Shown one piece after another: positions 8,541 through 16,966 of a DNA stretch of 64,000 nt; within the stretch, counting starts at the first letter, position 1, and every line of letters starts with the position of its first letter. Source of the stretch: Bin95 sp965220855 (GTDB lineage: Bacteria; Pseudomonadota; Alphaproteobacteria; Bin95); contig CBDCQY010000001.1 of assembly GCA_965220855.1 (NCBI GenBank), positions 2,418,001-2,482,000 of the forward strand, written 5' to 3'. A model generated the notes under the pieces. That model did not search any database, was not told where the DNA came from, and saw nothing but the letters and a program-made list of their open reading frames with translations. The translations under genes and the position numbers were made by a program.

Positions 8541-9893
8541 TCAGCGCTCGTCGAGGAGGCGCACCGGCTTCTGCCGGTCGTGAATGCCGGTCCCGGCCGC
8601 CGTCTCGCCCGGACCGACCAGCTCGACCCCCACCTGCACGCCGAGCCCCCGGCGAAGCCGCGCGGCAAGCTCCTCGGCGAGCGCCTGGCCCCGCTCCCGC
8701 GCCTCGACCAGCACCGTCATCTCGTCCCGGCCCTCCCGACGCCGGACGCGGCAGAGATATTCCCCGGTCAGCGCCGGATGCTCCGCGAGCAGCGGGCCGA
8801 CCGCGGTCGGATAGACATTGATCCCGCGCAGCTTGACCATGTTGTCGGAGCGCCCCTCGAAGCCGGTCATGCGCCGGAAATTCAGGCCCGAGGCCGGGTC
8901 CGGCGCCTGCAGCACGGTGAGGTCGCGGGTGTCGAAGCGCACGATCGGATAGACGCCGGTCTTGAAGAGCACGGTGGCGCAGAGATTGCCGGCCTCGCCC
9001 TCGGCGACGGGCGCGCCCGATTCCGGGTCGAGCGCCTCCACCAGGTGGGCGTCCTCGAAGATGTGCAGGCCGTCATGGCTCGGGCTTTCGGCGGCGATGA
9101 CGCCGGTGTCGCCGACGCCGTACCAGTCGAAGACCTCCGCGCCGCCCCAGGCCTCGGAGACCGCCCGCCGGTCGTCGCGCCCGAAATGGCCGATCACGAG
9201 GCGCAGCGGAATGGCGAGGCCCTGCCTGGCCGCCACCTCGGCCAGATGGCGGATATAGTCGGCAAAGCCGACCAGCACGGTCGCGCCCAGCCGGGCCATG
9301 GTCTCCACCTGGCGTTCGGAGGGCAGGTCGCGCCCGGTGCCGGCCGGCACCAGCAGCGCATCGGTGAAGTGCGTGACCGCCTCGCGGATATAGTGGCCGC
9401 CATTGACCATGCCGAAGCCATAGACCGAATGCACGATGTCGTCGTCGCGCAGTCCCATCAGCCGGTAGGCGCGGGCCAGCAGCAGGTTCTGGATCGTCCG
9501 GTCCTCGGCCCCGTAGAGGAGCGGCTGCGGCGTCGCGGTGGTGCCGGAGGTGGTGTGGAAGACGGCGAAGGGATGCGCGCCGTCGCGCCCGGCAAAGTCC
9601 CCGAAGGGCGGCGCGGCGGCGACGCTCGCCGTCAGATCGTCCTTCGAGAAGGGCGGCAGGCGCTCCAGATCGTCGAGGCCCCTTATGTCGCCCGGCTCCA
9701 GGCCGGCTTCCGTCCAGCGCCGGCGATAGAAGGGCACCTGCCAGGCGCGCTCCATGACGGCCGCGAAGCGGCGCTCCTGCAGCGCCCGGAGCGCATCGCG
9801 GGAGAGCTTCGCCGGCCCGTCCAGAAAGGCCCGGCCGAGCGGCCAGTCGCGGAGCATGGCCTCGACATCGATGCGCCGGAGCAGGCCGCTCAT
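8541..9893 (-). CDS. Phenylacetate-CoA ligase-like AMP-binding enzyme
   Basis: A 450-residue adenylate-forming enzyme of the PaaK-like group, which activates an aryl or alkyl carboxylate to its CoA thioester via an acyl-adenylate. Seen are the N-terminal VPFYRRRW, the ATP loop TTSGTTATPQPL, the YGVGDTG region (A5-like), VRFDTRDLT, GRSDNMVKLRGINVYP and the C-terminal subdomain with a QKPVRL-type ending. Length fits PaaK (about 440). It starts inside the stop of the deacetylase gene (ATGA at 9890-9893). Whether the acid is aromatic cannot be decided; no paa ring-oxygenase genes are in the window. Confidence 0.85.
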   Translation of the reverse strand: MSGLLRRIDVEAMLRDWPLGRAFLDGPAKLSRDALRALQERRFAAVMERAWQVPFYRRRWTEAGLEPGDIRGLDDLERLPPFSKDDLTASVAAAPPFGDFAGRDGAHPFAVFHTTSGTTATPQPLLYGAEDRTIQNLLLARAYRLMGLRDDDIVHSVYGFGMVNGGHYIREAVTHFTDALLVPAGTGRDLPSERQVETMARLGATVLVGFADYIRHLAEVAARQGLAIPLRLVIGHFGRDDRRAVSEAWGGAEVFDWYGVGDTGVIAAESPSHDGLHIFEDAHLVEALDPESGAPVAEGEAGNLCATVLFKTGVYPIVRFDTRDLTVLQAPDPASGLNFRRMTGFEGRSDNMVKLRGINVYPTAVGPLLAEHPALTGEYLCRVRRREGRDEMTVLVEARERGQALAEELAARLRRGLGVQVGVELVGPGETAAGTGIHDRQKPVRLLDER

Positions 9894-10744
9894 GGCAGGC
9901 GGCCCGCGATCTCGCGCCGGAGCGCCACCCAGACGCCCTCATGCGCCTCGACATGGTCGAGGAAGCGCTCCAGATAGCCGATGCGGCCGGGGCGCCCGAT
10001 GATCCGCAAATGCAGCCCGAGGCTCATCATCTTCGGCCAGCCCTCCGCGCCCTCGCGCCAGAGCCGGTCGAAGCTCTCCCGCGCATAGGCGAGCCAGTCG
10101 GCCGGCGTGTAGGCCGGGTCGCTCCACATCTTCATGTCGTTGGTGTCGAGCGCATAGGGCACCACCGCGATCCGGCCCGCCGGCTCCTCGTGCCAGAAGG
10201 GCAGATCGTCGGAATAGTCGTCCATGTGATAGCCGAAGCCCTCCTCGATCAGCAGGCGCCGGGTGTTCGGCGTCAGCAGATAGCGCGAGAGCCAGCCCTC
10301 GGGCCGGGCGCCGGTGGTGCGCTCGATCGAGTCGGCGGCCGCGCGGATGAAGGCGCGCTCCTCCGCCTCCTTCATGCGGAACTGATGCACCCAGCGATGC
10401 CCGTGGGCGCAAACCTCATGGCCGCCGGCGGCGATCCGGGCGGCCAGTTCCGGCGCGCGCTCCAGGGCCACCGCCGCCGCCGTGAAGGTGGCCCTCAAGC
10501 CGCGCGCCTCCAGCAGCCCGAGCACTCTCGGCGCGCCGGCCCTGATCCCGTAGGCGTAGTTGCTCTCATTGCCGTAATTGCGCATCGCGCGCCTCGGGCT
10601 CACGCCCAGCTCATCGACCGGCTCCGGCAGGGGATCGCCGTCGTCGATGCGCGCCTCGGCGCCCTCCTCCACATTCACCACCAGCGAGAGCGCGATCCGC
10701 GCCCCGTCGGGCCAGGGCGCGCGCCGCCATGCGTCGTCGTTCAT
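9890..10744 (-). CDS. Polysaccharide deacetylase-family protein (PuuE allantoinase-like)
   Basis: A 284-residue NodB-fold protein. LVVNVEEGAE near the start, GHEVCAHGHRW in the middle, LTPNTRRLL and DDYSDDLPFW match the pattern of the PuuE-type, metal-independent allantoinase subgroup rather than chitin or peptidoglycan deacetylases. There is no signal peptide, so it is cytosolic and likely hydrolyses a small amide or N-acyl compound. ATG 10744 has AGGAGA about 10 nt upstream. It is first in the minus-strand operon and diverges from an MFS gene 93 bp away. No other allantoin genes are present, so true allantoinase activity is doubtful. Confidence 0.82.
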   Translation of the reverse strand: MNDDAWRRAPWPDGARIALSLVVNVEEGAEARIDDGDPLPEPVDELGVSPRRAMRNYGNESNYAYGIRAGAPRVLGLLEARGLRATFTAAAVALERAPELAARIAAGGHEVCAHGHRWVHQFRMKEAEERAFIRAAADSIERTTGARPEGWLSRYLLTPNTRRLLIEEGFGYHMDDYSDDLPFWHEEPAGRIAVVPYALDTNDMKMWSDPAYTPADWLAYARESFDRLWREGAEGWPKMMSLGLHLRIIGRPGRIGYLERFLDHVEAHEGVWVALRREIAGRLP

Positions 10745-10837
10745 CGGGTCCGGCTCTCCTGCCTCGCTTCCCGCCGCGCCCGTGCTACTGTCCGCTCCAG
10801 GCGCGATGTCCGCGCAGCATAGAATAGTTCGCCGCCG

Positions 10838-12163
10838 ATGGCCGACCTCCCCGACCGCAAACGCCCCCGCCCCCTTTCGATGGACCTCTCCCGCTTCGGC
10901 CCGCGCCGGATCATCGCGGTCGCGACCGTGGCCATGCTGGTGCAGCAGGCCTTCTCCTATGTCTGCCAGATGGTGATGCCGATCCTGGCGGACCGGATCG
11001 CGGAAGATCTCGGCATCTCGCCGGCCTGGCTCGGCCTCTATCTGTTCATCCAGAACGTAACCGCCATCGTCGCGGCCATCGGCTGCGGCGGCTTCATCCT
11101 GCGCTACGGGCCGGTGCGGGTCAGCCAGATCGCCCTGCTGCTGATGGGCTCCAGCCTGCTGGTGGTGGCGTCCGGGCAGCTCTGGCTCTATGCGCTCGGC
11201 GCGGTGCTGCTGGGCGCGGCCTCGGTCTCCACGCCCGCCAGTTCGCATATCCTGGCGCGGGTGACGCCCCTGCGCATCGCGCCGCTGGTCTTCTCGATCA
11301 AGCAGACCGGCGTGCCGGTGGGCGCGCTGATCGGCGGCCTGCTGGTGCCTTTCCTGCTCGGCCTCGTGCTGCATCTGCCGGCGCTCGGCCTCACCATCGA
11401 GCTCGGCCCCTATGGCGCCGCTTTCGTCACCTGCCTGATCGTCTTCGGCGTCGCAATCTCGCTGCAGCCGGTGCGCGGCCATTTCGACGCCGACCGGCAG
11501 CCCGACACCCGGATCGCCTTCGGCGACCTGCCGGCGACGCTCCGCACCGTGCTCGCCATCCGGCCCCTGCGCGATCTTGCCTTCGCCGCCTTCGCCTTCG
11601 GCGGCCTGCAATCGCTGTTCGCCGGCTTCTTCATCCTCTATCTGATCGACGGCCTCGGCTATTCGGAGACCGAGGCCGGCTCCTCCTTCGCCATCGCCTC
11701 GGTCGCGGCGGTCGCGGCGCGCGTCCTCTGGGGCGCGCTCGGCGGCGGGCCGGTCTCGCCGCGCCACATCATGGCCGGCATCGGCCTGGTCTCCGGGCTT
11801 TCGGCTCTCGGCGTCGCCGCCTTCGACACCGGCTGGAGCTTCTGGGAGATCACCGCCGTCGCCATCGTCTTCAACATGTCGGCGCTCAGCTGGCACGGCA
11901 TCCTGCTGGCGGAAACGGCGCGCCTCGCCCCGCCCGGCAAGGTCGGCGGCGTCACCGGCGGAGTGCTCTCCTTCACCTCGATCGCCATGATGATCTACCC
12001 CGCCGTCTATGGCGGCCTGCTGGCCTGGACCGGCTCCTACGGCGTCGGCTTCGTCCTGGGCGCCTTGCCCGCCTTTCTGGCCTTCCTGGTGTTCGTCAAC
12101 CCGACCGTGGACGGCCCCTGGACCGGGCTCGCCCGGCGCCTCCTCACGCGCTCAGGGCGCTGA
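10838..12163 (+). CDS. MFS transporter
   Basis: A 441-residue major facilitator with about 12 transmembrane segments after a polar N-terminus. It has the helix-4/5 signature FSIKQTGVPVGALIGG, common in NarK-like or CynX-like MFS proteins, and long hydrophobic runs throughout. It diverges from the PuuE-like gene and converges on the hydrolase gene with a 12-bp overlap. A TAGAAT sequence at 10820-10825 could be a -10 box but has no good -35. Transport direction and substrate are unknown; context favours import of a catabolic substrate. Confidence 0.85.
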   Translation: MADLPDRKRPRPLSMDLSRFGPRRIIAVATVAMLVQQAFSYVCQMVMPILADRIAEDLGISPAWLGLYLFIQNVTAIVAAIGCGGFILRYGPVRVSQIALLLMGSSLLVVASGQLWLYALGAVLLGAASVSTPASSHILARVTPLRIAPLVFSIKQTGVPVGALIGGLLVPFLLGLVLHLPALGLTIELGPYGAAFVTCLIVFGVAISLQPVRGHFDADRQPDTRIAFGDLPATLRTVLAIRPLRDLAFAAFAFGGLQSLFAGFFILYLIDGLGYSETEAGSSFAIASVAAVAARVLWGALGGGPVSPRHIMAGIGLVSGLSALGVAAFDTGWSFWEITAVAIVFNMSALSWHGILLAETARLAPPGKVGGVTGGVLSFTSIAMMIYPAVYGGLLAWTGSYGVGFVLGALPAFLAFLVFVNPTVDGPWTGLARRLLTRSGR

Positions 12164-12964
12164 GCGGCAGACGCGATCCAGGAAGGCCAGCAGCGGCGGG
12201 CCGAACGCCTCCGGCGCTTCGATGTTGGAGAAGTGGCGCAAGCCCGGCAGTACGACCAGTTCGGCCTGGGGAATGCGCTCCCGCATCTCCTCCGCGCGCG
12301 CCGGCGGCGTCACCGGATCGTCGCCCGCCGCCAGCAGCAGCACCGGGCAGGCGATGCGGTCGAGCGCCTCCAGATAGTCGAGTTCCGCAACGGCCGACGT
12401 GCCGGCGAGATAGCCGACCGTATCGGTGGCGAGGAACATCTCGCGGGTGGCGAGATAGTCCGGGCCGGCGGCCTCCACGAAGCCGTCGGAGAACCAGAGC
12501 CGCTTCGTCATCTCCCAGACCGGCGCCATGCCGGAGGCGCGCACGACCGCCTGGCGCTCCCGCACCCACTCGCGATACCAGGGGGTGGCGCGCGCCGTCG
12601 TGTTGCAGAGGGCGGCGGCGGCCACGCGCTCCGGGTGGTGGATGGCCAAACCCTGCCCGATCATGCCGCCGGTGGAGATGCCGACCCAGACGACCCGCTC
12701 CAGCCCGAGCGCGTCCATGACGCCGACCGCATCCGCCACGAACCCGTCGAGCGAATAAGGCCCCTCCGGCGCGTCGCTCGCCCCATGGCCGCGCCAGTCC
12801 CAGAGCAGCAGCCGGTAGCGCGCGGAGAGCGCCGGAAGCTGCCGGTCCCAGATGCGGTGGCTCGTCCCCATGGCGTGCGCCAGCATCGCGACGGGCGCGC
12901 CCTCCGGCCCCTGCCAGCGGCAGAAGAAGCGATTGCCGCCGACGGTCGCGAAGAAGCCGCTCAC
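12152..12964 (-). CDS. Alpha/beta hydrolase (enol-lactonase-like)
   Basis: A 270-residue alpha/beta hydrolase similar in layout to 3-oxoadipate enol-lactonases. The nucleophile elbow is GISTGGM, the acid is in LAAGDDPVTP, and the catalytic His is in GLRHFSNIE; DWRGHGASDAP is the oxyanion-side loop. I chose GTG 12964 because it overlaps the TGA of the enolase-superfamily gene (GTGA) and begins exactly at the hydrolase fold. Pairing with a muconate-cycloisomerase-type enzyme suggests sequential cycloisomerisation and lactone opening, or hydrolysis of a related ester. This pairing is the basis of the inference; the substrate is not shown. Confidence 0.86.
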   Translation of the reverse strand: MSGFFATVGGNRFFCRWQGPEGAPVAMLAHAMGTSHRIWDRQLPALSARYRLLLWDWRGHGASDAPEGPYSLDGFVADAVGVMDALGLERVVWVGISTGGMIGQGLAIHHPERVAAAALCNTTARATPWYREWVRERQAVVRASGMAPVWEMTKRLWFSDGFVEAAGPDYLATREMFLATDTVGYLAGTSAVAELDYLEALDRIACPVLLLAAGDDPVTPPARAEEMRERIPQAELVVLPGLRHFSNIEAPEAFGPPLLAFLDRVCRSAP

Positions 12965-14076
12965 CGGTCGATCCGCCAGGCTTCCACCTTGTCGGGGTCG
13001 AGCCGGATGCCGAAGCCCGGCCGGTCCGGCACATGCAGGCGCCCGTCGCGGAGTTCCGGCGGGTCCAGCCACATGCCGGGCCAGACGGGATCGCGCTCGG
13101 GGTCGGCGAAGCACTCCACCGCGAAGCCGTTGCCGGTCCCGGCCAGAAGGTGGAGCGCGATCTGCGGCTCCTCGTGATGCGTCATCGCCACATCGTGCAG
13201 CCGGCAGATCGCGGCGGCGTCCAGCCAGGCGGTCGGCCCGCCCGATTCCGAGGCGTCGATATTGACCATATCGACCGCGCCGGCCTCCACCAGCCGGCGC
13301 GCGCCATGGGGCGTGCGCTCGCTCTGCCCGGCATTGACCGGGATGGAGATCGACTGGCGCAGCCACGCCATGGCCGCCAGATCGTCGAACCAGTGGCACG
13401 GCTCCTCGAACCAGGCGATGTCGAGCGGCTCGACCAGCCGGGCGAAGCGGAGCGCGTCATGCCGGCTCCAGCCGCGATTGGCGTCGACCGCCAGCATGAA
13501 GTCCGCCCCCGCTCCGTCGCGGCAGGCGGCCACGCGCTCGGCGTCGGCCTCGGGCGCAAGGCCGCCCACCTTCACCTTGCAGCCGGCCATGCCCCAGGCG
13601 CGCAGCTGGCGCATCTCGGCGGCCAGATCGTCCAGCGTCTTGCCGTCCTCGTAATAGCCGCCGATGGAGACGATCGGCAGCGAGTCGCGCGCGCCGCCGA
13701 GCAGCCGGGCGACACTGACGCCATAGAGCCGCCCGAGCGCGTCCCAGACGGCGCTGTCGAGGCAGGCGATGGCCTCCATCAGCAGTTCCGGGGCCATCGC
13801 CGCCGCCGGCGCGCGGGCGAACATTTCGCCATGGAGCCGGCGCCAGTTGCGAATGTCGCGGCCGATCAGCAGCGGCGCCAGCTCCGCCTCCACCAGGCGC
13901 GCGAGTTCGCGCCCATGGCTGCGATTGTCGCCGTTATAGACCTCGGCCAGCGGCCCGTCCTTCAGCTGCAACCGGGTTATGACCGTGCAGCGGCTCGGCA
14001 CCGCATAGACGCTGCCGCCGAAGGTGCGGGACAGCGGGATTTCGATCGGGACGGCTTCGATTCGCTCGATGCGCAT
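12961..14076 (-). CDS. Enolase-superfamily enzyme (mandelate racemase/muconate lactonizing type)
   Basis: A 371-residue enzyme with the N-terminal capping domain and the TIM barrel of the mandelate racemase/muconate-lactonizing subgroup. The barrel shows the K-x-K base motif in CKVKVGG, the metal ligands Asp in AVDANRGW, Glu in WFEEPC and a third acidic residue in VNIDASESGG, and a His-rich MTHHEEPQI late in the barrel. It should abstract a proton alpha to a carboxylate; dehydration, racemisation and cycloisomerisation are all possible. ATG 14076 has AGGGAGA just upstream. It is co-transcribed with the hydrolase through a 4-bp overlap. Confidence 0.9.
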   Translation of the reverse strand: MRIERIEAVPIEIPLSRTFGGSVYAVPSRCTVITRLQLKDGPLAEVYNGDNRSHGRELARLVEAELAPLLIGRDIRNWRRLHGEMFARAPAAAMAPELLMEAIACLDSAVWDALGRLYGVSVARLLGGARDSLPIVSIGGYYEDGKTLDDLAAEMRQLRAWGMAGCKVKVGGLAPEADAERVAACRDGAGADFMLAVDANRGWSRHDALRFARLVEPLDIAWFEEPCHWFDDLAAMAWLRQSISIPVNAGQSERTPHGARRLVEAGAVDMVNIDASESGGPTAWLDAAAICRLHDVAMTHHEEPQIALHLLAGTGNGFAVECFADPERDPVWPGMWLDPPELRDGRLHVPDRPGFGIRLDPDKVEAWRIDR

Positions 14077-14124
14077 GGGGTCTCCCTGGGCCTCCGGCAG
14101 AGGGGATGGGGCGTGCGGACGAAG

Positions 14125-14153
14125 TTTGCAAGCTCGCGCCCGCGCTGTCTAAT
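14125..14153 (+). promoter_or_regulatory. Candidate promoter giving a leaderless transcript
   Basis: TTTGCA (14125-14130), a 17-nt spacer and TCTAAT (14148-14153) form a reasonable sigma70-type promoter. Its start site would fall at about 14160, on the ATG at 14161 of the MATE-like gene, which has no Shine-Dalgarno sequence. This supports leaderless translation from 14161, but only as an inference. Confidence 0.4.
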
Positions 14154-14160
14154 GGGCGCC

Positions 14161-15456
14161 ATGAACGCCGGCCCCACAGACTCCATCGGTTTAGGAACAT
14201 GCTATAAATTCTTCATACCATTGATTTTCATGACCGAACTCAACATGATTTCCAAGTCGGTCATCAATGCCTTCCTGGCGCGCATGGACGACAGCAGCAT
14301 CGTGCTGGCGGCCTTTCACAGCGCGTTCACGCTCTATTATTCGCTGGCGAGCGGCACCGAGGTCTGCTCGCTGCTCACGCTCTCCTATCTGCACAGCCGG
14401 CGCGCGCTCGGCCGCCTGCTGCGCTTCATGATCCTGATCGTCGCCATCCCCTGGGCGGCGGCGCAACTGCTGGCCTTCACGCCGCTCGGCGACCTCGCCT
14501 TTGGCGGCCTGTTCGGCATCAGCGAGGCCGCCGTCGCCGAGGCGCGGCTCGCGACCTTCATCCTGTCGCTGAGCGCGCCCATCCTAGTCTGCCGGTCGGT
14601 CTGTTTCGGCCTGCTGATGCTCGGCCAGCGCACGATCTTCATCACCTGGGCGACGCTGGTCCGCCTGGCGTCGCTCGGCGCATCGCTGCTGGTGCTGCCG
14701 CATCTGCTGGAGGGCGCGGCCGTCGGCGCGGGCGCGCTGGTCTTCTGCATGTTTTGCGAGACGGTCGTGGCGGCCCGGTTCGCCCTGCGCGTCTATGCCG
14801 GACTGCCGGAACGCGGCGAGCCGCCGCCGGGCATGAAGGCCCAGTGGCGCTTCGCCTGGCCGGTGATGCTGAACACCTCGGCCGAGATGGGCATGGTGTT
14901 CGTCATCAGCATCTGCCTCGGGCGCCTCGCCGACCCGGACCTGGCGCTGGCCGCCTTCGCGGTGGTCTATGGGCTGGCGAGCCTGATGCTGAGCCCGCTG
15001 CGCAATCTGGTGCAGACCGCCCAGACGCTGGTGCGCAGCGCCGCCGACCGGCGGGTGATGCTGCGCTTCGCCCTGCAGCTGATTCTCGGTTTCGCCGCCT
15101 TCGCCGCGCTCCTGTTCCACACCCCGCTCGACGGCCCGATCCTGGCCGACGCCATGGGGCTGGAGCCGGCGCTGGAGCGCTACTCGGCCCCGGCCATGCA
15201 GGCGGCCTTCCTCATGGCGGCGTTCTGGGGCTTCTCGGCCGTGTTTCGCGGCCTGCTGGCGGGGGCGCGCGCCACCGGGGCGCTCGCCGTCTCGGGCCTC
15301 GGGCGCGTCGGCGCGGCGCTGCTGGTCGCCCTGACGGCGCTCGCGCTGCCGGAGGGCAACGGCGCCGTCATCGGCCTGCTGGCCTGGATGACCGGCTACG
15401 CCGCCGAAGCGGCGATCCTGGCGCTGCGCCTGCGCCGCCTGGGCGCCCTGCCCTAA
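14161..15456 (+). CDS. MATE-like multi-pass membrane transporter
   Basis: A 431-residue integral membrane protein with about 12 hydrophobic helices in two halves, resembling MATE/MOP-superfamily carriers (FFIPLIFMTELNMISKS at the first helix, FAWPVMLNTSAEMG at the start of the second half). Such proteins export drugs or lipid-linked sugars in exchange for Na+ or H+. ATG 14152 is also in frame, but it overlaps the best -10 box. No close family member is recognised and no polysaccharide genes are adjacent. Its stop overlaps that of the convergent NfeD gene (CTAA at 15453-15456). Confidence 0.7.
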   Translation: MNAGPTDSIGLGTCYKFFIPLIFMTELNMISKSVINAFLARMDDSSIVLAAFHSAFTLYYSLASGTEVCSLLTLSYLHSRRALGRLLRFMILIVAIPWAAAQLLAFTPLGDLAFGGLFGISEAAVAEARLATFILSLSAPILVCRSVCFGLLMLGQRTIFITWATLVRLASLGASLLVLPHLLEGAAVGAGALVFCMFCETVVAARFALRVYAGLPERGEPPPGMKAQWRFAWPVMLNTSAEMGMVFVISICLGRLADPDLALAAFAVVYGLASLMLSPLRNLVQTAQTLVRSAADRRVMLRFALQLILGFAAFAALLFHTPLDGPILADAMGLEPALERYSAPAMQAAFLMAAFWGFSAVFRGLLAGARATGALAVSGLGRVGAALLVALTALALPEGNGAVIGLLAWMTGYAAEAAILALRLRRLGALP

Positions 15457-15953
15457 CTGTCTTCCGTCGCCGCCGGCTTGTCCTCCCCGGCGTCGGCCTC
15501 GCGCACGACCAGCACGACGCCGTCCACATCCAGCACCGTGACCGGCGCGCCGGCCGCAAGCTCGGCGTCCGGAGGCTCGACGCGCACGGCCCACATGGTG
15601 TCGCCGATCCGCGCCCGGCCACGGCCGTTGAGCGTGGCCTCATGGAGCGTGCAGCGCACGCCGACCATGGTGCGGCCGCGACGGTTGAGGGTCGGATGGT
15701 CGGTCGGCGCCTGCCGCGAGGCCACCAGCCGGCGCCCGAAAAAGATCGCCAGCACCGAGAGCAGCGCGAACGCCACCAGCTGCAGCTCCCAGCCGAGCCC
15801 CGGCAGGGCGGCCAGCAGCAGCCCCGTCGCCACGCCGGCGACGCCGAGCCACAGAAAGATCACGCCCGGAAGCACGATCTCCAGCAAAATCAGAAAGATG
15901 CCGAAGGCCAGCCAGTGCCAGTGGGTGATCTGCCCGATGAAGGAGGCGTCCAT
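15453..15953 (-). CDS. NfeD family membrane protein
   Basis: A 166-residue short NfeD protein: two or three N-terminal transmembrane helices (LAFGIFLILLEIVLPGVIFL, then LQLVAFALLSVLAIFFG) followed by a C-terminal OB-fold domain (from about residue 95, GRGRARIGDTMWAVR). NfeD proteins pair with SPFH/stomatin proteins in membrane microdomains, and the SPFH gene lies 14 bp upstream, so the two form an operon. The protease domain of long NfeD forms is absent, as expected for this subclass. Confidence 0.9.
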   Translation of the reverse strand: MDASFIGQITHWHWLAFGIFLILLEIVLPGVIFLWLGVAGVATGLLLAALPGLGWELQLVAFALLSVLAIFFGRRLVASRQAPTDHPTLNRRGRTMVGVRCTLHEATLNGRGRARIGDTMWAVRVEPPDAELAAGAPVTVLDVDGVVLVVREADAGEDKPAATEDS

Positions 15954-15967
15954 GGGGGACCGCCGCC

Positions 15968-16966
15968 TCAGTCGCCGCCGGCGGCCGGCACCGAGCCGCC
16001 CCGCCGGCGGTGCTCGGCCGGCGGGCCGTCGCCATCGCCGCCGAAGGCCTCGCGGGCGATCTCGGTCAGGCCCGCGACCGCGCCGATGACGCCGGACGCC
16101 TCGAGCGGCATCAGCACCACCTTCTGGTTGCGCGCGCTCGCGACGCTCTCCAGCGCCGTGACATATTTCTGCGCGACGAAATAGTTGATGGCCTGGATGT
16201 TGCCCTCGCCGATGGCCTTGGAGACCATTTCGGTGGCGCGAGCTTCCGCCTGGGCCTCGCGCTCGCGCGCCTCGGCGTCGCGGAAGGCGGCCTCGCGCCG
16301 GCCTTCGGCGTCCAGAATGGCCGCCTGCTTGTGGCCCTCGGCGCGCAGGATTTCCGACTGGCGCACGCCCTCGGCCTCCAGGATCACGGCGCGCTTCTCC
16401 CGCTCGGCCTTCATCTGGCGCGCCATGGCGTCCACCAGCTGCGCCGGCGGGGTGATGTCCTTGATCTCGATGCGGGTGATCTTGACGCCCCAGGGAGCGG
16501 TCGCCTCGTCCACCACCTTCAGCAGTTCGGCGTTGATCTTGTCGCGCTGCGACAGCAGTTCGTCCAGGTCCATCGAGCCCATGACCGTTCGGATATTGGT
16601 CATGGTCAGGTTCAGGATCGAGATTTCCAGCCGGCGCACCTCATAGGAGGCGCGCACCGCATCCAGCACCTGGAAGAACACCACGCCATCGACCGTCACC
16701 ATGGCGTTGTCGCGGGTGATGACCTCCTGCGAGGGCACGTCGGTCACCTGCTCCATCACATTCTGGCGCTGGCCGATGCGATCCACCACCGGCACGATCA
16801 GATGCAGGCCGGGGGTGAGCGTGCGCGTATAGCGCCCGAAGCGCTCCACCGTGAACTCGAAACCCTGCGGCACCGTCTTCACGCCCATGAAGACCAGCAT
16901 CACCGCGAAGAGCAGAACGACGATCACGAAGATCGCGAACGGGCTGAGGACGAATGCGTCAACCAT
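15968..16966 (-). CDS. SPFH/band 7 (stomatin/QmcA-like) membrane protein
   Basis: A 332-residue protein with one N-terminal helix (FAIFVIVVLLFAVMLVFMG), a band-7 domain from about residue 30 (TVPQGFEFTVERFGRY, PGLHLIVPVVD), and a long Ala/Glu/Arg coiled coil (roughly 180-260). It ends with a flexible Gly/Arg-rich tail. QmcA-like proteins oligomerise at the inner membrane and scaffold microdomains and protease complexes. ATG 16966 has AAGGAGA immediately upstream and overlaps the end of the molybdenum hydroxylase gene by 8 bp. NfeD is its predicted partner. Confidence 0.92.
   Translation of the reverse strand: MVDAFVLSPFAIFVIVVLLFAVMLVFMGVKTVPQGFEFTVERFGRYTRTLTPGLHLIVPVVDRIGQRQNVMEQVTDVPSQEVITRDNAMVTVDGVVFFQVLDAVRASYEVRRLEISILNLTMTNIRTVMGSMDLDELLSQRDKINAELLKVVDEATAPWGVKITRIEIKDITPPAQLVDAMARQMKAEREKRAVILEAEGVRQSEILRAEGHKQAAILDAEGRREAAFRDAEAREREAQAEARATEMVSKAIGEGNIQAINYFVAQKYVTALESVASARNQKVVLMPLEASGVIGAVAGLTEIAREAFGGDGDGPPAEHRRRGGSVPAAGGD

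Noticed and set aside
9890..10744. Assigning the PuuE-like gene as true allantoinase
   Set aside because: No allantoicase, ureidoglycolate or uricase genes are nearby, and the operon partners are CoA-linked enzymes, so only a family-level call is justified.
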